From contig JAKPOU010000042.1 in NCBI GenBank assembly GCA_029547705.1, forward strand, positions 153,271 through 217,270: a stretch of DNA of 64,000 bases, written 5' to 3'. Position 1 is the stretch's first letter, and every line of letters starts with the position of its first letter. Below, one piece after another: positions 31,170 through 39,910 of this stretch. The translations under genes and the position numbers were made by a program. This stretch comes from Bacteroidota bacterium (lineage in GTDB: Bacteria > Bacteroidota > Bacteroidia > Bacteroidales > VadinHA17). The notes under the pieces were generated by a model. That model was not told where the DNA came from. It saw only the letters and a program-made list of their open reading frames with translations, and searched no databases.

Positions 31170-31668
31170 ACTATCGGATGAGCGATAAAAGGCTGCTCAA
31201 AAGATGTGGAGCCGGAAATGGTTTCTTAACTGAAGCCGGATCCGGGTCGGTCAGGCTTCCGGGCCTGCACATCAGGAGAGCCGGGGTCCGGGCGAAGGGA
31301 CGAAAGTTCCGGGTGTCCCGGCAGATCGCTGAAAAACGGAAACGTTCATTCAACGATTGGGTCACAGGGCTGAAGTGAAGATATGGCTCCGGCCATAGCC
31401 AGCTGAAACCGGTACCGTTCCTCCGGGAACATCACCGGGGCCTGAATGACGCACCGTCCCGGAAAGTCCTGCCGGAAGACAGGAACAAAGGGACAGCCGG
31501 AAGGTTCTGCCGTAAAAAGCAAAACCCGAAAGCCACGGGTTGCAGACACAGATCGCAAGACCTGCCATGCAGCCGGCCATAATAACAGTAATCCGGCGCC
31601 GTAGGTGGCCACGGTCACAAACGGTGAATGGGAACTAATCCACGTGAATAGTTCCCATTACTGTTTTT
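31170..31668 (+). ncRNA. Candidate structured noncoding RNA between eno and the UbiD-family gene
   Basis: This 0.5-kb part of the 639-bp gap has no convincing gene. The only frames through it give Arg/Gly-rich peptides resembling nothing I know. It is much more GC-rich than the flanking intergenic DNA and is packed with short hairpins: GGGAC/GTCCC (31299-31322), GTTCC/GGAAC, CCCG/CGGG, and GCCGG/CCGGC (31574-31603). It ends at a strong terminator at 31627-31668. I compared it by eye with tmRNA, RNase P RNA, SRP RNA and 6S RNA. Apart from a short GGAAAGTCC resembling a piece of RNase P CR-I, it fits none of them. An RNA gene is an inference; a decayed protein gene is the main alternative. Confidence 0.35.
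31627..31668 (+). terminator. Strong rho-independent terminator
   Basis: AATGGGAACTA (31627-31637) pairs perfectly over 11 bp with TAGTTCCCATT (31649-31659), with an 11-base loop and a tail ACTGTTTTT. It lies about 550 bp after eno and ahead of the UbiD-family gene, so it must end a transcript arising in the gap or reading through from eno. Confidence 0.85.
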
Positions 31669-31690
31669 AAGGGATCAGCTATAATTCCCG

Positions 31691-31698
31691 TATCTTTA
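31691..31698 (+). promoter_or_regulatory. Possible -7 box for the UbiD-family gene
   Basis: TATCTTTA has one mismatch to TAnnTTTG and lies 17 bp before the start codon. A -33 box is not clear. Confidence 0.25.
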
Positions 31699-31715
31699 TC
31701 CCATTTTAAATTCCC

Positions 31716-33710
31716 ATGTATTCAGGATTATCAGAATTTGTCACTTCTCTTGAAAGAGAGAATGAATTAATAAGAATCAGGGCTTTTGCCGATCCCGTTC
31801 TGGAGATCGCTGAAATTGCCGACCGTATTGTCAAATCCGGAGGGAAAGCCCTCCTGTTTGAAAATAACGGAACGGATTTTCCTTTGCTTATCAATGCCTT
31901 TGGCTCAGACAGGAGAATGGCAATGGCTATGGGCAGGAAAAGCCTGGATGATGCTGCTGATGAAACAGGCCGTCTGTTCAGTGAACTGACCCGAAGCAGA
32001 TCATCCTTCCGGGAAAAAATAAAATCCCTGCCGCTTTTATTGAAACTGCAGGCATATATGCCTTCGCGGGCAAGGGGCAGGGGCTTGTGTCAGCAGGTTA
32101 TTCACCGGGACCCCGACCTTGGAATGCTGCCTGTACTGAAATGCTGGCCCTGTGACGGCGGACGCTTCCTCACACTTCCGGTGGTCCACACCGTTCATCC
32201 ACTGACAGGGAAAACCAATGCAGGTATGTACCGGATGCAGGTACTTGATAAAAACAGTACTGCCATGCACTGGCAGAGGCACAAAACGGGAGCTTCCCAT
32301 TTTGAGGAATGGAAAAAGACAGGAAGGAAAATGCCTGTTGCGGTAAGTCTGGGGGGAGACCCGGTATATACATACGCAGCCACGGCTCCCCTTCCGGAAA
32401 ACATTGATGAATTCATACTGGCTTCCTTCCTGAGGGGGAAAAAAACAAGGCTTGTAAAATGTATTACCAATGACCTGTACGTGCCGGCAGATGCGGACAT
32501 TGTGATTGAAGGCTGGATTGACCCGTCGGAGGATCCCGTGTGGGAAGGTCCTTTCGGGGACCATACGGGTTTTTATTCCCTGGCAGACTGGTATCCCGTA
32601 TTCCGCGTCAGCTGCATCACACACAGGAAGGATGCGGTATATCCTGCAACAATAGTGGGCATCCCGCCCCAGGAAGATGCATGGCTCACAAAGGCAAGCG
32701 AGAAAATTTTTCTTGCACCCCTGAAGTTTGCCATTCAGCCAGAGATCGAGGATTTTCATATGCCTGATGCAGGAGTTGCCCACAACCTTGCAATTGTAAA
32801 AATAAGAAAAACATATCCCGGACAGGGAAAGAAGGTCATCAGTGCGCTCCTCGGGGCGGGGCAGATGATGTTTACCAAGTATCTTGCAGTGGTCAGCGGA
32901 GATGTGGACATAAGGAATTATACGCAACTGCTGGGGCATGTTCTGGACAATACGGTTTTCAGGCGGGATCTCCTTTTCAGCCAGGGTCCCCTCGATGTGC
33001 TTGACCATGCTTCAGACCTGCCCCTGCTCGGAGGAAAACTGGGAATTGATGCCACAGTGAAAACCGGGGAGGAATTGACGACAGATCCTTCTGATGAATT
33101 CCTGTCACAGTACAATATCCCGGACGGCAAAGGAAACAACCGGCAGGCCAATGCGGGAAACAGCTCCGGAAGCAGTCCGCAGGTCAGTTATCAACACATC
33201 AGGGATGAAGTCCTCAGGAAGTGCCGTAATGCCTGCTCATCTTTCGCCTTGCTTGAAGGATATCCGGTTCTGGTTGCAGGAACAGGACAATATGATGATC
33301 CTGATGCCCTGAAGAAGCTGAAGGAAGTTTTTTCGGAACCGGATATGAAAAGTGTTTTCAGACTGGTGCTGGTTGTTGACGACAGGCTTGATGTGAAGGA
33401 TTGGTTTACAATAGTATGGCAGATGCTGGGAAACACTGACCCCGGCCGGGATATTATCTTTCTCTCGGATAACAGCATACTAGCTGACGGCACGGCAAAA
33501 ATTTTCGGCAAACGTGCGTTTAAGCGTAAATGGCCGAATATTGTATGTTCATCGGAAAGCACGATAAGGTCGGTTGATATGAAGTGGGACAAACTCGGGC
33601 TGGGGCCTTTCATCCATTCTCCGTCGGAGAAAAACTCAGGAATGAATTTTGGCGAAGGGGCGGAGGTGAACCCGCGGGAGATAACTAAAGGGGGAAAGGA
33701 CAAAGAATAA
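31716..33710 (+). CDS. UbiD-family decarboxylase
   Basis: 664 residues, of the prenylated-FMN-dependent decarboxylase family. Seen are RGRGLCQQVIHRDPDLGMLPVLKCWPCDGGRF, the Mn/flavin-site region with NAGMYRMQVLDKNSTAMHWQRHK, and WEGPFGDHTGFYSLADWYPVFRV, where UbiD has its E-x-P-F-G-E/D-H active-site segment. VGIPPQEDAWLTKASEKIF follows. Long forms like this in Bacteroidota are usually assigned to menaquinone synthesis or called 4-hydroxybenzoate decarboxylase-like. No UbiX (flavin prenyltransferase) or other quinone gene lies nearby, so the substrate is inferred only. The region near residues 460-490 (NRQANAGNSSGSSPQ) is a polar insertion. Confidence 0.88.
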   Translation: MYSGLSEFVTSLERENELIRIRAFADPVLEIAEIADRIVKSGGKALLFENNGTDFPLLINAFGSDRRMAMAMGRKSLDDAADETGRLFSELTRSRSSFREKIKSLPLLLKLQAYMPSRARGRGLCQQVIHRDPDLGMLPVLKCWPCDGGRFLTLPVVHTVHPLTGKTNAGMYRMQVLDKNSTAMHWQRHKTGASHFEEWKKTGRKMPVAVSLGGDPVYTYAATAPLPENIDEFILASFLRGKKTRLVKCITNDLYVPADADIVIEGWIDPSEDPVWEGPFGDHTGFYSLADWYPVFRVSCITHRKDAVYPATIVGIPPQEDAWLTKASEKIFLAPLKFAIQPEIEDFHMPDAGVAHNLAIVKIRKTYPGQGKKVISALLGAGQMMFTKYLAVVSGDVDIRNYTQLLGHVLDNTVFRRDLLFSQGPLDVLDHASDLPLLGGKLGIDATVKTGEELTTDPSDEFLSQYNIPDGKGNNRQANAGNSSGSSPQVSYQHIRDEVLRKCRNACSSFALLEGYPVLVAGTGQYDDPDALKKLKEVFSEPDMKSVFRLVLVVDDRLDVKDWFTIVWQMLGNTDPGRDIIFLSDNSILADGTAKIFGKRAFKRKWPNIVCSSESTIRSVDMKWDKLGLGPFIHSPSEKNSGMNFGEGAEVNPREITKGGKDKE

Positions 33711-33813
33711 CTCAGCACAACTGTCCTGAAACACCGGTCCGCTGAAACTTCATCTTCTTTCTCCGTTTTTTCAAAAATATTCGCATAATCAGGATCACCT
33801 GGCCGGAAAGCTC

Positions 33814-35160
33814 TTAAATATATTTCCTGATTTTTTCTATCAGCATGGATGGCTGGAATGGCTTGCTGATATAGTCGTCTATTCCTGCGGAGATGCATTT
33901 TTCCTTGTCGCCGAGCATTGCATTCGCCGTTATTGCAATGATGGGAATATGTGAATCGGTTCCGGCTTCCATGGCCCTGATCCTTTCTGCTGCGACAAGT
34001 CCGCTCATCACGGGCATCTGTATATCCATCAGGATAATATCATAATTGCCGGAACTTACCTTTTCTATTGCTTCCATTCCGTTCGACGCCGTGTCAATGT
34101 TTTTTACCAGCGGCTGAAGGGTAAGCATTGTTATTTTCTGGTTGATGAGATTGTCTTCTACAAGGAGTATGTCGATGTCTTTCAGTTCGCGGCGTTCCTT
34201 TGTTTTTTTTTCGCTTTCGGCCGTTTCGGGAGTCACGACTTTCAGTCTGTGTTCAGACAAGGCAATGGTAAAGGGCAGACTTATATTGAGAACTGAATGA
34301 TCCTGTCCGAGCTCCTGGCTGAACAGTCCTCGCCGGTTTGTTATCAGTCTGGCAGCCAGGCTGTGCTGCAGTTCTTTTTCATTGATGAGGGAGATCCTGC
34401 TGTCTGTTCTTATCCTCAGTCCGACAAAGACCTCACTTCCCGTCTCCCTGATTTTCCTGATATCAATGGCAACTTTTACAGTCTGATCCTGAACCTGATT
34501 TTCAATATTGTTGAAAATATCCAGCAGAATCTGTTTGAGAATGATGGGATCGCCTGAACAGTCAAAATCAAAATGTTCTTTCCTGTTCAGCGTGAACCTG
34601 ATATTTGTCCTGTCCTTCAGGTCATACAGTTCTATGGTGTTCTGTATCGTTGACAGCAGGTTGAATTTAATATGTTTCCTCGATTCAAAACTGATGCTCT
34701 GGGCAGACTGCATGGTCAGTTCATTGACCGAGGTAACCATGTTTTTGGTGGATGCCACGAATGTCTCCAGGAGATCCTTCTCCTTCTGGCCGAGTTCCGA
34801 TCCCATCAGCATGTCAGTTATGAAAACAAGATTGTTCAGGGGTTCCCTTATCTTATGGCTGAAATCGGTGATTACATTATCCTTGCTTTCGTTGGCTGAT
34901 GAAATATCCCTGAGAAGGGCCCTGACGGAGTAAAAAATTCCCGCAACCTGTCTTGTCAGGAACAGTGCTGTTATTATGGTCAGTATTATAAGAATGCCTG
35001 CAGGAAGTGCCAGGTTGAGCATCAGGAAGATGACTGCCAGTATCAGCAGGGATATGCTGACATAAAAGAATTTTTCCAGTTTCCTTCTGTGATTTTCATA
35101 AAATTCCCCGGGCAGCTGACCCGGATCAGCATCGTAAACAACCCCTTTTTCTTTTGGCAT
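33814..35160 (-). CDS. Membrane hybrid histidine kinase / response regulator with degenerate ATPase region
   Basis: 448 residues. Two membrane helices at about 31-70 are followed by a HisKA-like region with the H-box FSHKIREPLNNL (H102). The domain after it keeps a weak N-box (ILLDIFNNIENQ) but lacks a DxGxG G1 box and a clear G2 box, so ATP binding is doubtful. A complete receiver domain forms the C-terminus (ILLVEDNLINQ, IILMDIQMP with phospho-acceptor D379, ITANAM, SKPF). There is no periplasmic sensor domain. It may act as a phosphorelay or scaffold partner of another kinase rather than an autonomous kinase. It faces the UbiD-family gene and is divergent from the gene at 35327. Confidence 0.85.
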   Translation of the reverse strand: MPKEKGVVYDADPGQLPGEFYENHRRKLEKFFYVSISLLILAVIFLMLNLALPAGILIILTIITALFLTRQVAGIFYSVRALLRDISSANESKDNVITDFSHKIREPLNNLVFITDMLMGSELGQKEKDLLETFVASTKNMVTSVNELTMQSAQSISFESRKHIKFNLLSTIQNTIELYDLKDRTNIRFTLNRKEHFDFDCSGDPIILKQILLDIFNNIENQVQDQTVKVAIDIRKIRETGSEVFVGLRIRTDSRISLINEKELQHSLAARLITNRRGLFSQELGQDHSVLNISLPFTIALSEHRLKVVTPETAESEKKTKERRELKDIDILLVEDNLINQKITMLTLQPLVKNIDTASNGMEAIEKVSSGNYDIILMDIQMPVMSGLVAAERIRAMEAGTDSHIPIIAITANAMLGDKEKCISAGIDDYISKPFQPSMLIEKIRKYI

Positions 35161-35208
35161 GGCGAGAGCTTATTGACTAAACACAAATTCCTTTTATCGA
35201 CATCAATG

Positions 35209-35216
35209 CAAATTTA
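35209..35216 (-). promoter_or_regulatory. Candidate -7 box for the hybrid kinase
   Basis: On the minus strand the sequence is TAAATTTG, a full match to TAnnTTTG, 48 bp before the start codon. The -33 box is unclear. Confidence 0.35.
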
Positions 35217-35249
35217 ATAAAATATATGAGAAATATACACTCGCTGAAA

Positions 35250-35281
35250 TTTCAATGCTTACGGGTAAATGGTTAAATTTG
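35250..35281 (+). promoter_or_regulatory. Candidate promoter for the secreted-protein pair
   Basis: TTTC at 35250-35253, a 20-bp spacer and TAAATTTG at 35274-35281 fit the Bacteroidota consensus, 45 bp before the start at 35327. Confidence 0.45.
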
Positions 35282-35326
35282 CAATTGCGGTATGATATTT
35301 GAACAGATAAAATAAAGGTTATTGTG

Positions 35327-36091
35327 ATGAAGAGTATGTTCAGGAAATTTGGTTTTGCAGCTTTTTTTCTTTCTGTTCTGCCTTTTACAGGATCAATTGC
35401 GCAGGAACGGGAAGGGATGACCGAGTATGAGCCCGGCTTCAAATTCAAGGACGGTATTTATCTTAATTTTGAACAGGTAAGGAACAATGACCCGATACCA
35501 AAGGCAAAAATCCTTACATCAGCTGACTATAACGACAAGGAATTTTTCAAGGACCTTCTGGCATCCGATAAAATCTATTTTTACGACAATCTCGGAATTA
35601 GGCAGGAGGTTGACAAGGGCAATATCTGGGGATATTCAAGAAACGGAATCTTATACATTCAGGTACAGGGCAATTTCAACAGGATCACATTTGTGGGCAG
35701 CATAAGCCATTTCGTGGCGGATATCATGACTTACGACTCAAGGTATTACAACCCTTATGGCTATGGAGGTTATTATGACCCGTACTACTACCGCTATCCT
35801 TATTATTCGCCCTACAGCTACTACGGAAACTATTACTATCCATACGGATCATATTACTCCCCCTATTCAAGGAATCTGGCAAGAAGTGAAATAAAGCAGT
35901 TCATCGTCGATTTTGATACCGGGAAGGTACTTGACTTTGATCTGGAAAACACCCAGCTGCTTCTGATGAAGGATGCCCAGCTGTATGAGGAATTCGTTCA
36001 GCTTCCGAGAAAGAAGAAAAAAGAGCTGATGTTCGTCTATATCCGGAAGTTTAACGAAAAGAATCCTCTCTACCTCCCTGTTAATGAATGA
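35327..36091 (+). CDS. Exported protein with a tyrosine-rich segment, unknown function
   Basis: 254 residues from ATG 35327 (a GTG just before is a less likely start). A signal peptide (MKSMFRKFGFAAFFLSVLPF) ends near ...GSIAQ. The middle, about residues 134-180, is half tyrosine, with repeats of YYxPY, YGGYYDPYYY and YYYPYGS type. The flanks are ordinary folded sequence (GFKFKDGIYLNFEQVRNNDP; SEIKQFIVDFDTGKVLDFD). I do not recognise the family. A periplasmic or outer-membrane location is likely. It overlaps the next gene by 4 bp (ATGA), so the two are translated together and may work as a pair. Confidence 0.8.
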   Translation: MKSMFRKFGFAAFFLSVLPFTGSIAQEREGMTEYEPGFKFKDGIYLNFEQVRNNDPIPKAKILTSADYNDKEFFKDLLASDKIYFYDNLGIRQEVDKGNIWGYSRNGILYIQVQGNFNRITFVGSISHFVADIMTYDSRYYNPYGYGGYYDPYYYRYPYYSPYSYYGNYYYPYGSYYSPYSRNLARSEIKQFIVDFDTGKVLDFDLENTQLLLMKDAQLYEEFVQLPRKKKKELMFVYIRKFNEKNPLYLPVNE

Positions 36092-36948
36092 CAAATATGA
36101 AAAGAACCATTGCCGTCCTGCCTTTGCTGCTGCTTTCCGTACTGCTGGCCGCTCAGGCTCCCTTTCCCACAAGAAATGAAACAGCCCAATTCCCGGTTTC
36201 AACAACATGCGTTGTACTGGAAGATGATGCCTTTTCCCTTTTCAATTCCTATATCAGGGATGCCGTGCAGGAATACTGGACCCTGACTCCGTTCGAATTC
36301 ATTGACCAGGAAGAATTCGGCAGGAGAAGGAATAATCCGGACTATTCGTTCATAATGCTCACTGAAACAACTTTTGACAAGGATAAGTCGGGGTCGGTAT
36401 TTAGTTTCATCAACCTGGTTCAGGGCAAGAATGTGGCGGATATCGGGAAAATGCCCGAAATATGTGCTGTTCCACTTGCACCTGCCGGAGACGACGGGCT
36501 GGATTACGGATATAAACTCGGGGCCATTCTGCTGTTTATGCAGAAACATGCGGCCCTTATCGTTGCAGAGCCTTCAAAAACCGGAAGGAAGTACCTCAGT
36601 TTCTATAATGAAAATATTCCCCGGATGTCCGGCAAAACAATTCTTGTCAGGCAGGAAGATCTTTCCCCCGCGATTTCAGACCCTGATGATATAAGGGCCA
36701 TATATCCGGGGAAGGTTGAGATTGTGACAGAAGAGGAAATGGTGAAGGCCATTGAGGAGAAAAGCCCGGAAACCGTTGTGCTTCACAAGGTGGGGCCTTC
36801 TGGCGATGCAGACGGAGGATACTGTTTCAAAATGCTTATCGGGACGGATGACGCAGTGATGTATTATTATAATTCCCACAGGATTGACGGGCAGAATCCC
36901 GACGGATTACTTCCTTCAGACCTTAAACGGCTTGCCAGATTCAGGTGA
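36088..36948 (+). CDS. Exported protein of unknown function
   Basis: 286 residues with an N-terminal signal peptide (KRTIAVLPLLLLSVLLAAQA). ATG 36088 overlaps the stop of the gene before it; ATG 36097 is an equally good start. The mature part has GYKLGAILLFMQKHAALIVAEP, perhaps an amphipathic or membrane-near helix, and a region IVTEEEMVKAIEEK followed by GYCFKMLIGTDDAVMYYYN. I do not recognise a named domain. The coupling with the tyrosine-rich protein suggests a shared envelope role. Confidence 0.75.
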   Translation: MTNMKRTIAVLPLLLLSVLLAAQAPFPTRNETAQFPVSTTCVVLEDDAFSLFNSYIRDAVQEYWTLTPFEFIDQEEFGRRRNNPDYSFIMLTETTFDKDKSGSVFSFINLVQGKNVADIGKMPEICAVPLAPAGDDGLDYGYKLGAILLFMQKHAALIVAEPSKTGRKYLSFYNENIPRMSGKTILVRQEDLSPAISDPDDIRAIYPGKVEIVTEEEMVKAIEEKSPETVVLHKVGPSGDADGGYCFKMLIGTDDAVMYYYNSHRIDGQNPDGLLPSDLKRLARFR

Positions 36949-36996
36949 TGCATCACAGGAAGAATTTATCCGTCTTTTACATAAACAGTATTTGAA

Positions 36997-37353
36997 ATGG
37001 AAGAATTTGGAGTTCCGCCGGAATCTGAAAGAAACTGGGCCATGATGTGCCATCTGTCATCCTTTGCAGGTTATTTTTTCCCCTTTGGAGGTATTATAGG
37101 ACCGCTTATCTGCTGGTTGTCCAAAAAGGACGAGTCGCCGTGGGTGTATGAAAACGGCAGGGCATCCCTGAACTTCCAGATATCTATTCTTCTGTACATG
37201 GTGCTTGCGCTTCCGCTCTGCCTTATAATTGTAGGAATACCCATCCTGATGTTCCTGGCCGCACTTGAACTGATCTGTGTGATCATAGCATCCGTCAGGG
37301 CCGCAAAGGGCGAAAGGTACAGGTATCCGCTCTCCATCCCGTTCATTCAGTAG
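36997..37353 (+). CDS. DUF4870-family small membrane protein
   Basis: 118 residues. The pattern is that of DUF4870: a short polar start, ERNWAMMCHLSSFAGYFFPFGGIIGPLICWLSKKDESPWVYENGRASLNFQ, then two hydrophobic helices (about 65-105) and the end KGERYRYPLSIPF. It resembles Tic20-like membrane proteins. The function is unknown. It follows the two exported proteins after 48 bp. Confidence 0.85.
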   Translation: MEEFGVPPESERNWAMMCHLSSFAGYFFPFGGIIGPLICWLSKKDESPWVYENGRASLNFQISILLYMVLALPLCLIIVGIPILMFLAALELICVIIASVRAAKGERYRYPLSIPFIQ

Positions 37354-37395
37354 GATGTCGTTTCCGGAAAATTCCCTGATATCGCATATCTTTCT

Positions 37396-37403
37396 TACTT
37401 TTG
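37396..37403 (+). promoter_or_regulatory. Candidate -7 box for hisS
   Basis: TACTTTTG matches TAnnTTTG exactly, 32 bp before the hisS start. The -33 box is weak. Confidence 0.45.
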
Positions 37404-37435
37404 TGCTTTCACTTGAATAATTTGCTTTTTCATTT

Positions 37436-38797
37436 ATGTCAAAACCATCAATTCCCAAAGGGACACGGGATTTCCAGGCAGATGAAATGCTCAGGAGGGA
37501 GTTCATCTTTGAAACCATCAGGTCGGTATTCAGACTGTACGGATATCAGCCCATTGAAACGCCTGCAATGGAACATCTTTCAACCCTTCTGGGGAAATAT
37601 GGTGAGGAAGGGGACAGGCTTATTTTCAGGATACTTAATTCGGGAGATTTTCTTTCAGGGGTAAGTGACAGGGAACTGCTTGAGCGTGAGCCCGGAAGAC
37701 TTTCTTCGAAAATCTGTGAAAAAGGACTGAGGTATGATCTGACGGTTCCCTTTGCACGCTTTGTAGTGCAGCACCGGAATAAACTGGTTTTTCCCTTCAG
37801 GAGATACCAGATACAGCCTGTGTGGAGAGCTGACCGGCCCCAGAAGGGAAGATACCGGGAATTTTTCCAGTGTGATGCTGATGTTATAGGAAGCGACTCA
37901 TTACTTAATGAATACGAACTGGTAAGAATCGTTGAAGATGTTTTTTCCAGGCTTGATCTGAAGGTTGCAGTCAATATAAACAACCGCAAAATACTATCCG
38001 GATTTGCAGAATATATCGGTGAGGAAGACCGGCTGACGGATATTACAGTGGCAATCGACAAGCTTGAAAAGACGGGTTATGATGCAGTATATGCCGAGCT
38101 GAGGGAAAAGGGCATATCGGCGGAGGCCATAAACAAGCTGAAACCTGTTCTCAGGCTGCAGGGAGATACCGTCAGGAAACTGAATGAGCTGGAAATACTG
38201 CTTGCCGGTTCGGATTCCGGAATGCAGGGCATTGCCGAAATGAAAACACTGTTCTCAATGATTGAAGGATCGGGACTCCGAAGCAGGATTGTATTTGATC
38301 TCAGCCTTGCCAGGGGACTTAATTACTATACCGGCACAATCATTGAAGTGAAATCGGAAGATATGGCAATGGGCAGCATATGCGGCGGCGGGAGATATGA
38401 TAATCTGACGGGTATTTTCGGACTTGAAGGGGTGTCGGGGGTGGGTATTTCCTTCGGTGCCGACAGGATTTATGATGTCATGCTGCAGCTAGGCCTCTTT
38501 GAAAAGAGAATTCCTGCCTCAACCCGGGTTCTGGTGATAAACTTCGGTGAAAAGGAACAGCCCTACGCCCTGGAGATTGCTAACAGGCTCAGGAATTCCG
38601 GAATAAGTACGGAACTTTATCCTGATCCTGTCAGACTTGGGAAGCAGTTTACATATGCCGGTTCACGGGGGATACCCTATGTCATTATTGCCGGTGAGGA
38701 AGAGATCGGAAAAGGAGAATGCACCCTCAAGGTGATGGAAACAGGTGAGCAGAAAAGACTGGCGCTTGAAGATATCGGATCACATATAACAGCTTAG
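37436..38797 (+). CDS. hisS: Histidyl-tRNA synthetase
   Basis: 453-residue class II aminoacyl-tRNA synthetase. It begins with PKGTRDFQADEMLRR; motif 2 reads RYQIQPVWRADRPQKGRYREFFQCDADVIG, and the histidine-specific motif is RGLNYYTGTIIEV. The motif 3 region is GGGRYDNLTGIFG. The C-terminal anticodon-binding domain starts near residue 360 (RVLVINFGEKEQPYALEIANRLR). ychF follows after 7 bp. Confidence 0.97.
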   Translation: MSKPSIPKGTRDFQADEMLRREFIFETIRSVFRLYGYQPIETPAMEHLSTLLGKYGEEGDRLIFRILNSGDFLSGVSDRELLEREPGRLSSKICEKGLRYDLTVPFARFVVQHRNKLVFPFRRYQIQPVWRADRPQKGRYREFFQCDADVIGSDSLLNEYELVRIVEDVFSRLDLKVAVNINNRKILSGFAEYIGEEDRLTDITVAIDKLEKTGYDAVYAELREKGISAEAINKLKPVLRLQGDTVRKLNELEILLAGSDSGMQGIAEMKTLFSMIEGSGLRSRIVFDLSLARGLNYYTGTIIEVKSEDMAMGSICGGGRYDNLTGIFGLEGVSGVGISFGADRIYDVMLQLGLFEKRIPASTRVLVINFGEKEQPYALEIANRLRNSGISTELYPDPVRLGKQFTYAGSRGIPYVIIAGEEEIGKGECTLKVMETGEQKRLALEDIGSHITA

Positions 38798-38804
38798 GCA
38801 TATC

Positions 38805-39902
38805 ATGGCTCTGCGTTGCGGGATAACAGGAATTGCCGGTGTTGGCAAGACAACAATATTCAACTGTATATCAAATACCAAAGCAGCTACGGGAATGAAT
38901 GTTCCGGGAGGTGCAAAAACCAATATCGGGATGGTACGGGTGCCCGACCCGAGGCTCTATGAACTGGAAAAGCTTCAGCCATCGGAAAAGATCACACCAA
39001 CCACCGTGGAGATAGTGGATATACCCGGTTTGTCGGGAAGCCCTGCCGGTGCTGAGGGAACGGGAAACAGGTTCCTTGGCGACATCCGAAATACCGATGC
39101 ACTGATCCATGTGCTGAGATGCTTTGATGATGAGATGCTTCCACATGTTGAAGGATCAGTTGATCCGGTCAGGGACATGGAAACGGTAAACCTTGAGCTC
39201 CAGGTAAGGGATCATGAATCGCTGGGGAAAAAAACCGAGAAACTGAGGAAAACGGCAAAATCGGGAGACAAGGATGCGATAAGGGGGATGGAGGTACTGG
39301 AACGATACATGGCACATCTCGGGGAATTCAATGATGCACGGACACTGGATGCCGGAAGTGACGCGGGCAGGTATATCGCCGACCTTTCACTTCTTACGAT
39401 GAAGCCTGTGCTGTATGTATGCAATGTTGATGAAAAATCCGCGCTTTCAGGAAATGCCTATGTTGACAGGGTGAGAAAGCATCTGACGGGTCAGGACGCA
39501 GAGATTCTCATTATTGCCGGTGCCATTGAAGCCGAGATTTCCGAACTGGAGAATGCCGCTGACCGCAATGCCTTCCTGAAAGACATAGGTCTGCCGGAAC
39601 CGGGTGTTGACAGGCTCGTGAGGGCCGCCTATAAGCTGCTTGATCTCCGGACTTTTTTCACCGCAGGGCCCAAGGAAATCCGGGCCTGGACAATCAGAAG
39701 GGGTATGACTGCATCCCAGGCGGCAGGTGTCATACACAGCGATCTAGAAAGAGGATTCATCAGGGCCGAGGTGATGAAATACACTGATTTCGTCACCCTG
39801 GGCTCGGAGCATGCCTGCAGGGAAGCGGGAAAACTGCTGGTTGAAGGCAGGAATTATATTGTAGAAGACGGAGATATTATTCATGTCAGATTCAATGTCT
39901 GA
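38805..39902 (+). CDS. ychF: YchF/OLA1-family ATPase with TGS domain
   Basis: 365 residues. G1 is GIAGVGKTTIFN, G3 is DIPGL, and the base-recognition motif is NVDE instead of NKxD, the feature that makes this Obg-type family prefer ATP. A helical insertion follows the G3 motif and a TGS domain forms the C-terminus (DLRTFFTAGPKEIRAWTIRRGMTASQAAGVIHSDLERGFI...). The family binds ribosomes and is linked to stress responses and translation start choice. Confidence 0.96.
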   Translation: MALRCGITGIAGVGKTTIFNCISNTKAATGMNVPGGAKTNIGMVRVPDPRLYELEKLQPSEKITPTTVEIVDIPGLSGSPAGAEGTGNRFLGDIRNTDALIHVLRCFDDEMLPHVEGSVDPVRDMETVNLELQVRDHESLGKKTEKLRKTAKSGDKDAIRGMEVLERYMAHLGEFNDARTLDAGSDAGRYIADLSLLTMKPVLYVCNVDEKSALSGNAYVDRVRKHLTGQDAEILIIAGAIEAEISELENAADRNAFLKDIGLPEPGVDRLVRAAYKLLDLRTFFTAGPKEIRAWTIRRGMTASQAAGVIHSDLERGFIRAEVMKYTDFVTLGSEHACREAGKLLVEGRNYIVEDGDIIHVRFNV

Positions 39903-39910
39903 TATCATCT

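Noticed and set aside
31088-31378. 96-codon plus-strand frame after eno
   Set aside because: It starts inside the palindrome/terminator area and gives an Arg/Gly-rich product without family resemblance. The stretch looks more like structured noncoding DNA.
31170-31668. Identification of the GC-rich stretch as RNase P RNA
   Set aside because: A GGAAAGTCC near 31461 recalls the CR-I core, but the rest of CR-I, the ACAGTGCCACAGAAA-like segment and the expected distances are missing.
32037-33008. 323-codon minus-strand frame
   Set aside because: Antisense to the UbiD-family gene, without recognisable features.
35729-35870. Tandem DNA repeat in the tyrosine-rich stretch
   Set aside because: The repetition is at the residue level (YYxPY); the codons vary and there is no exact DNA unit.
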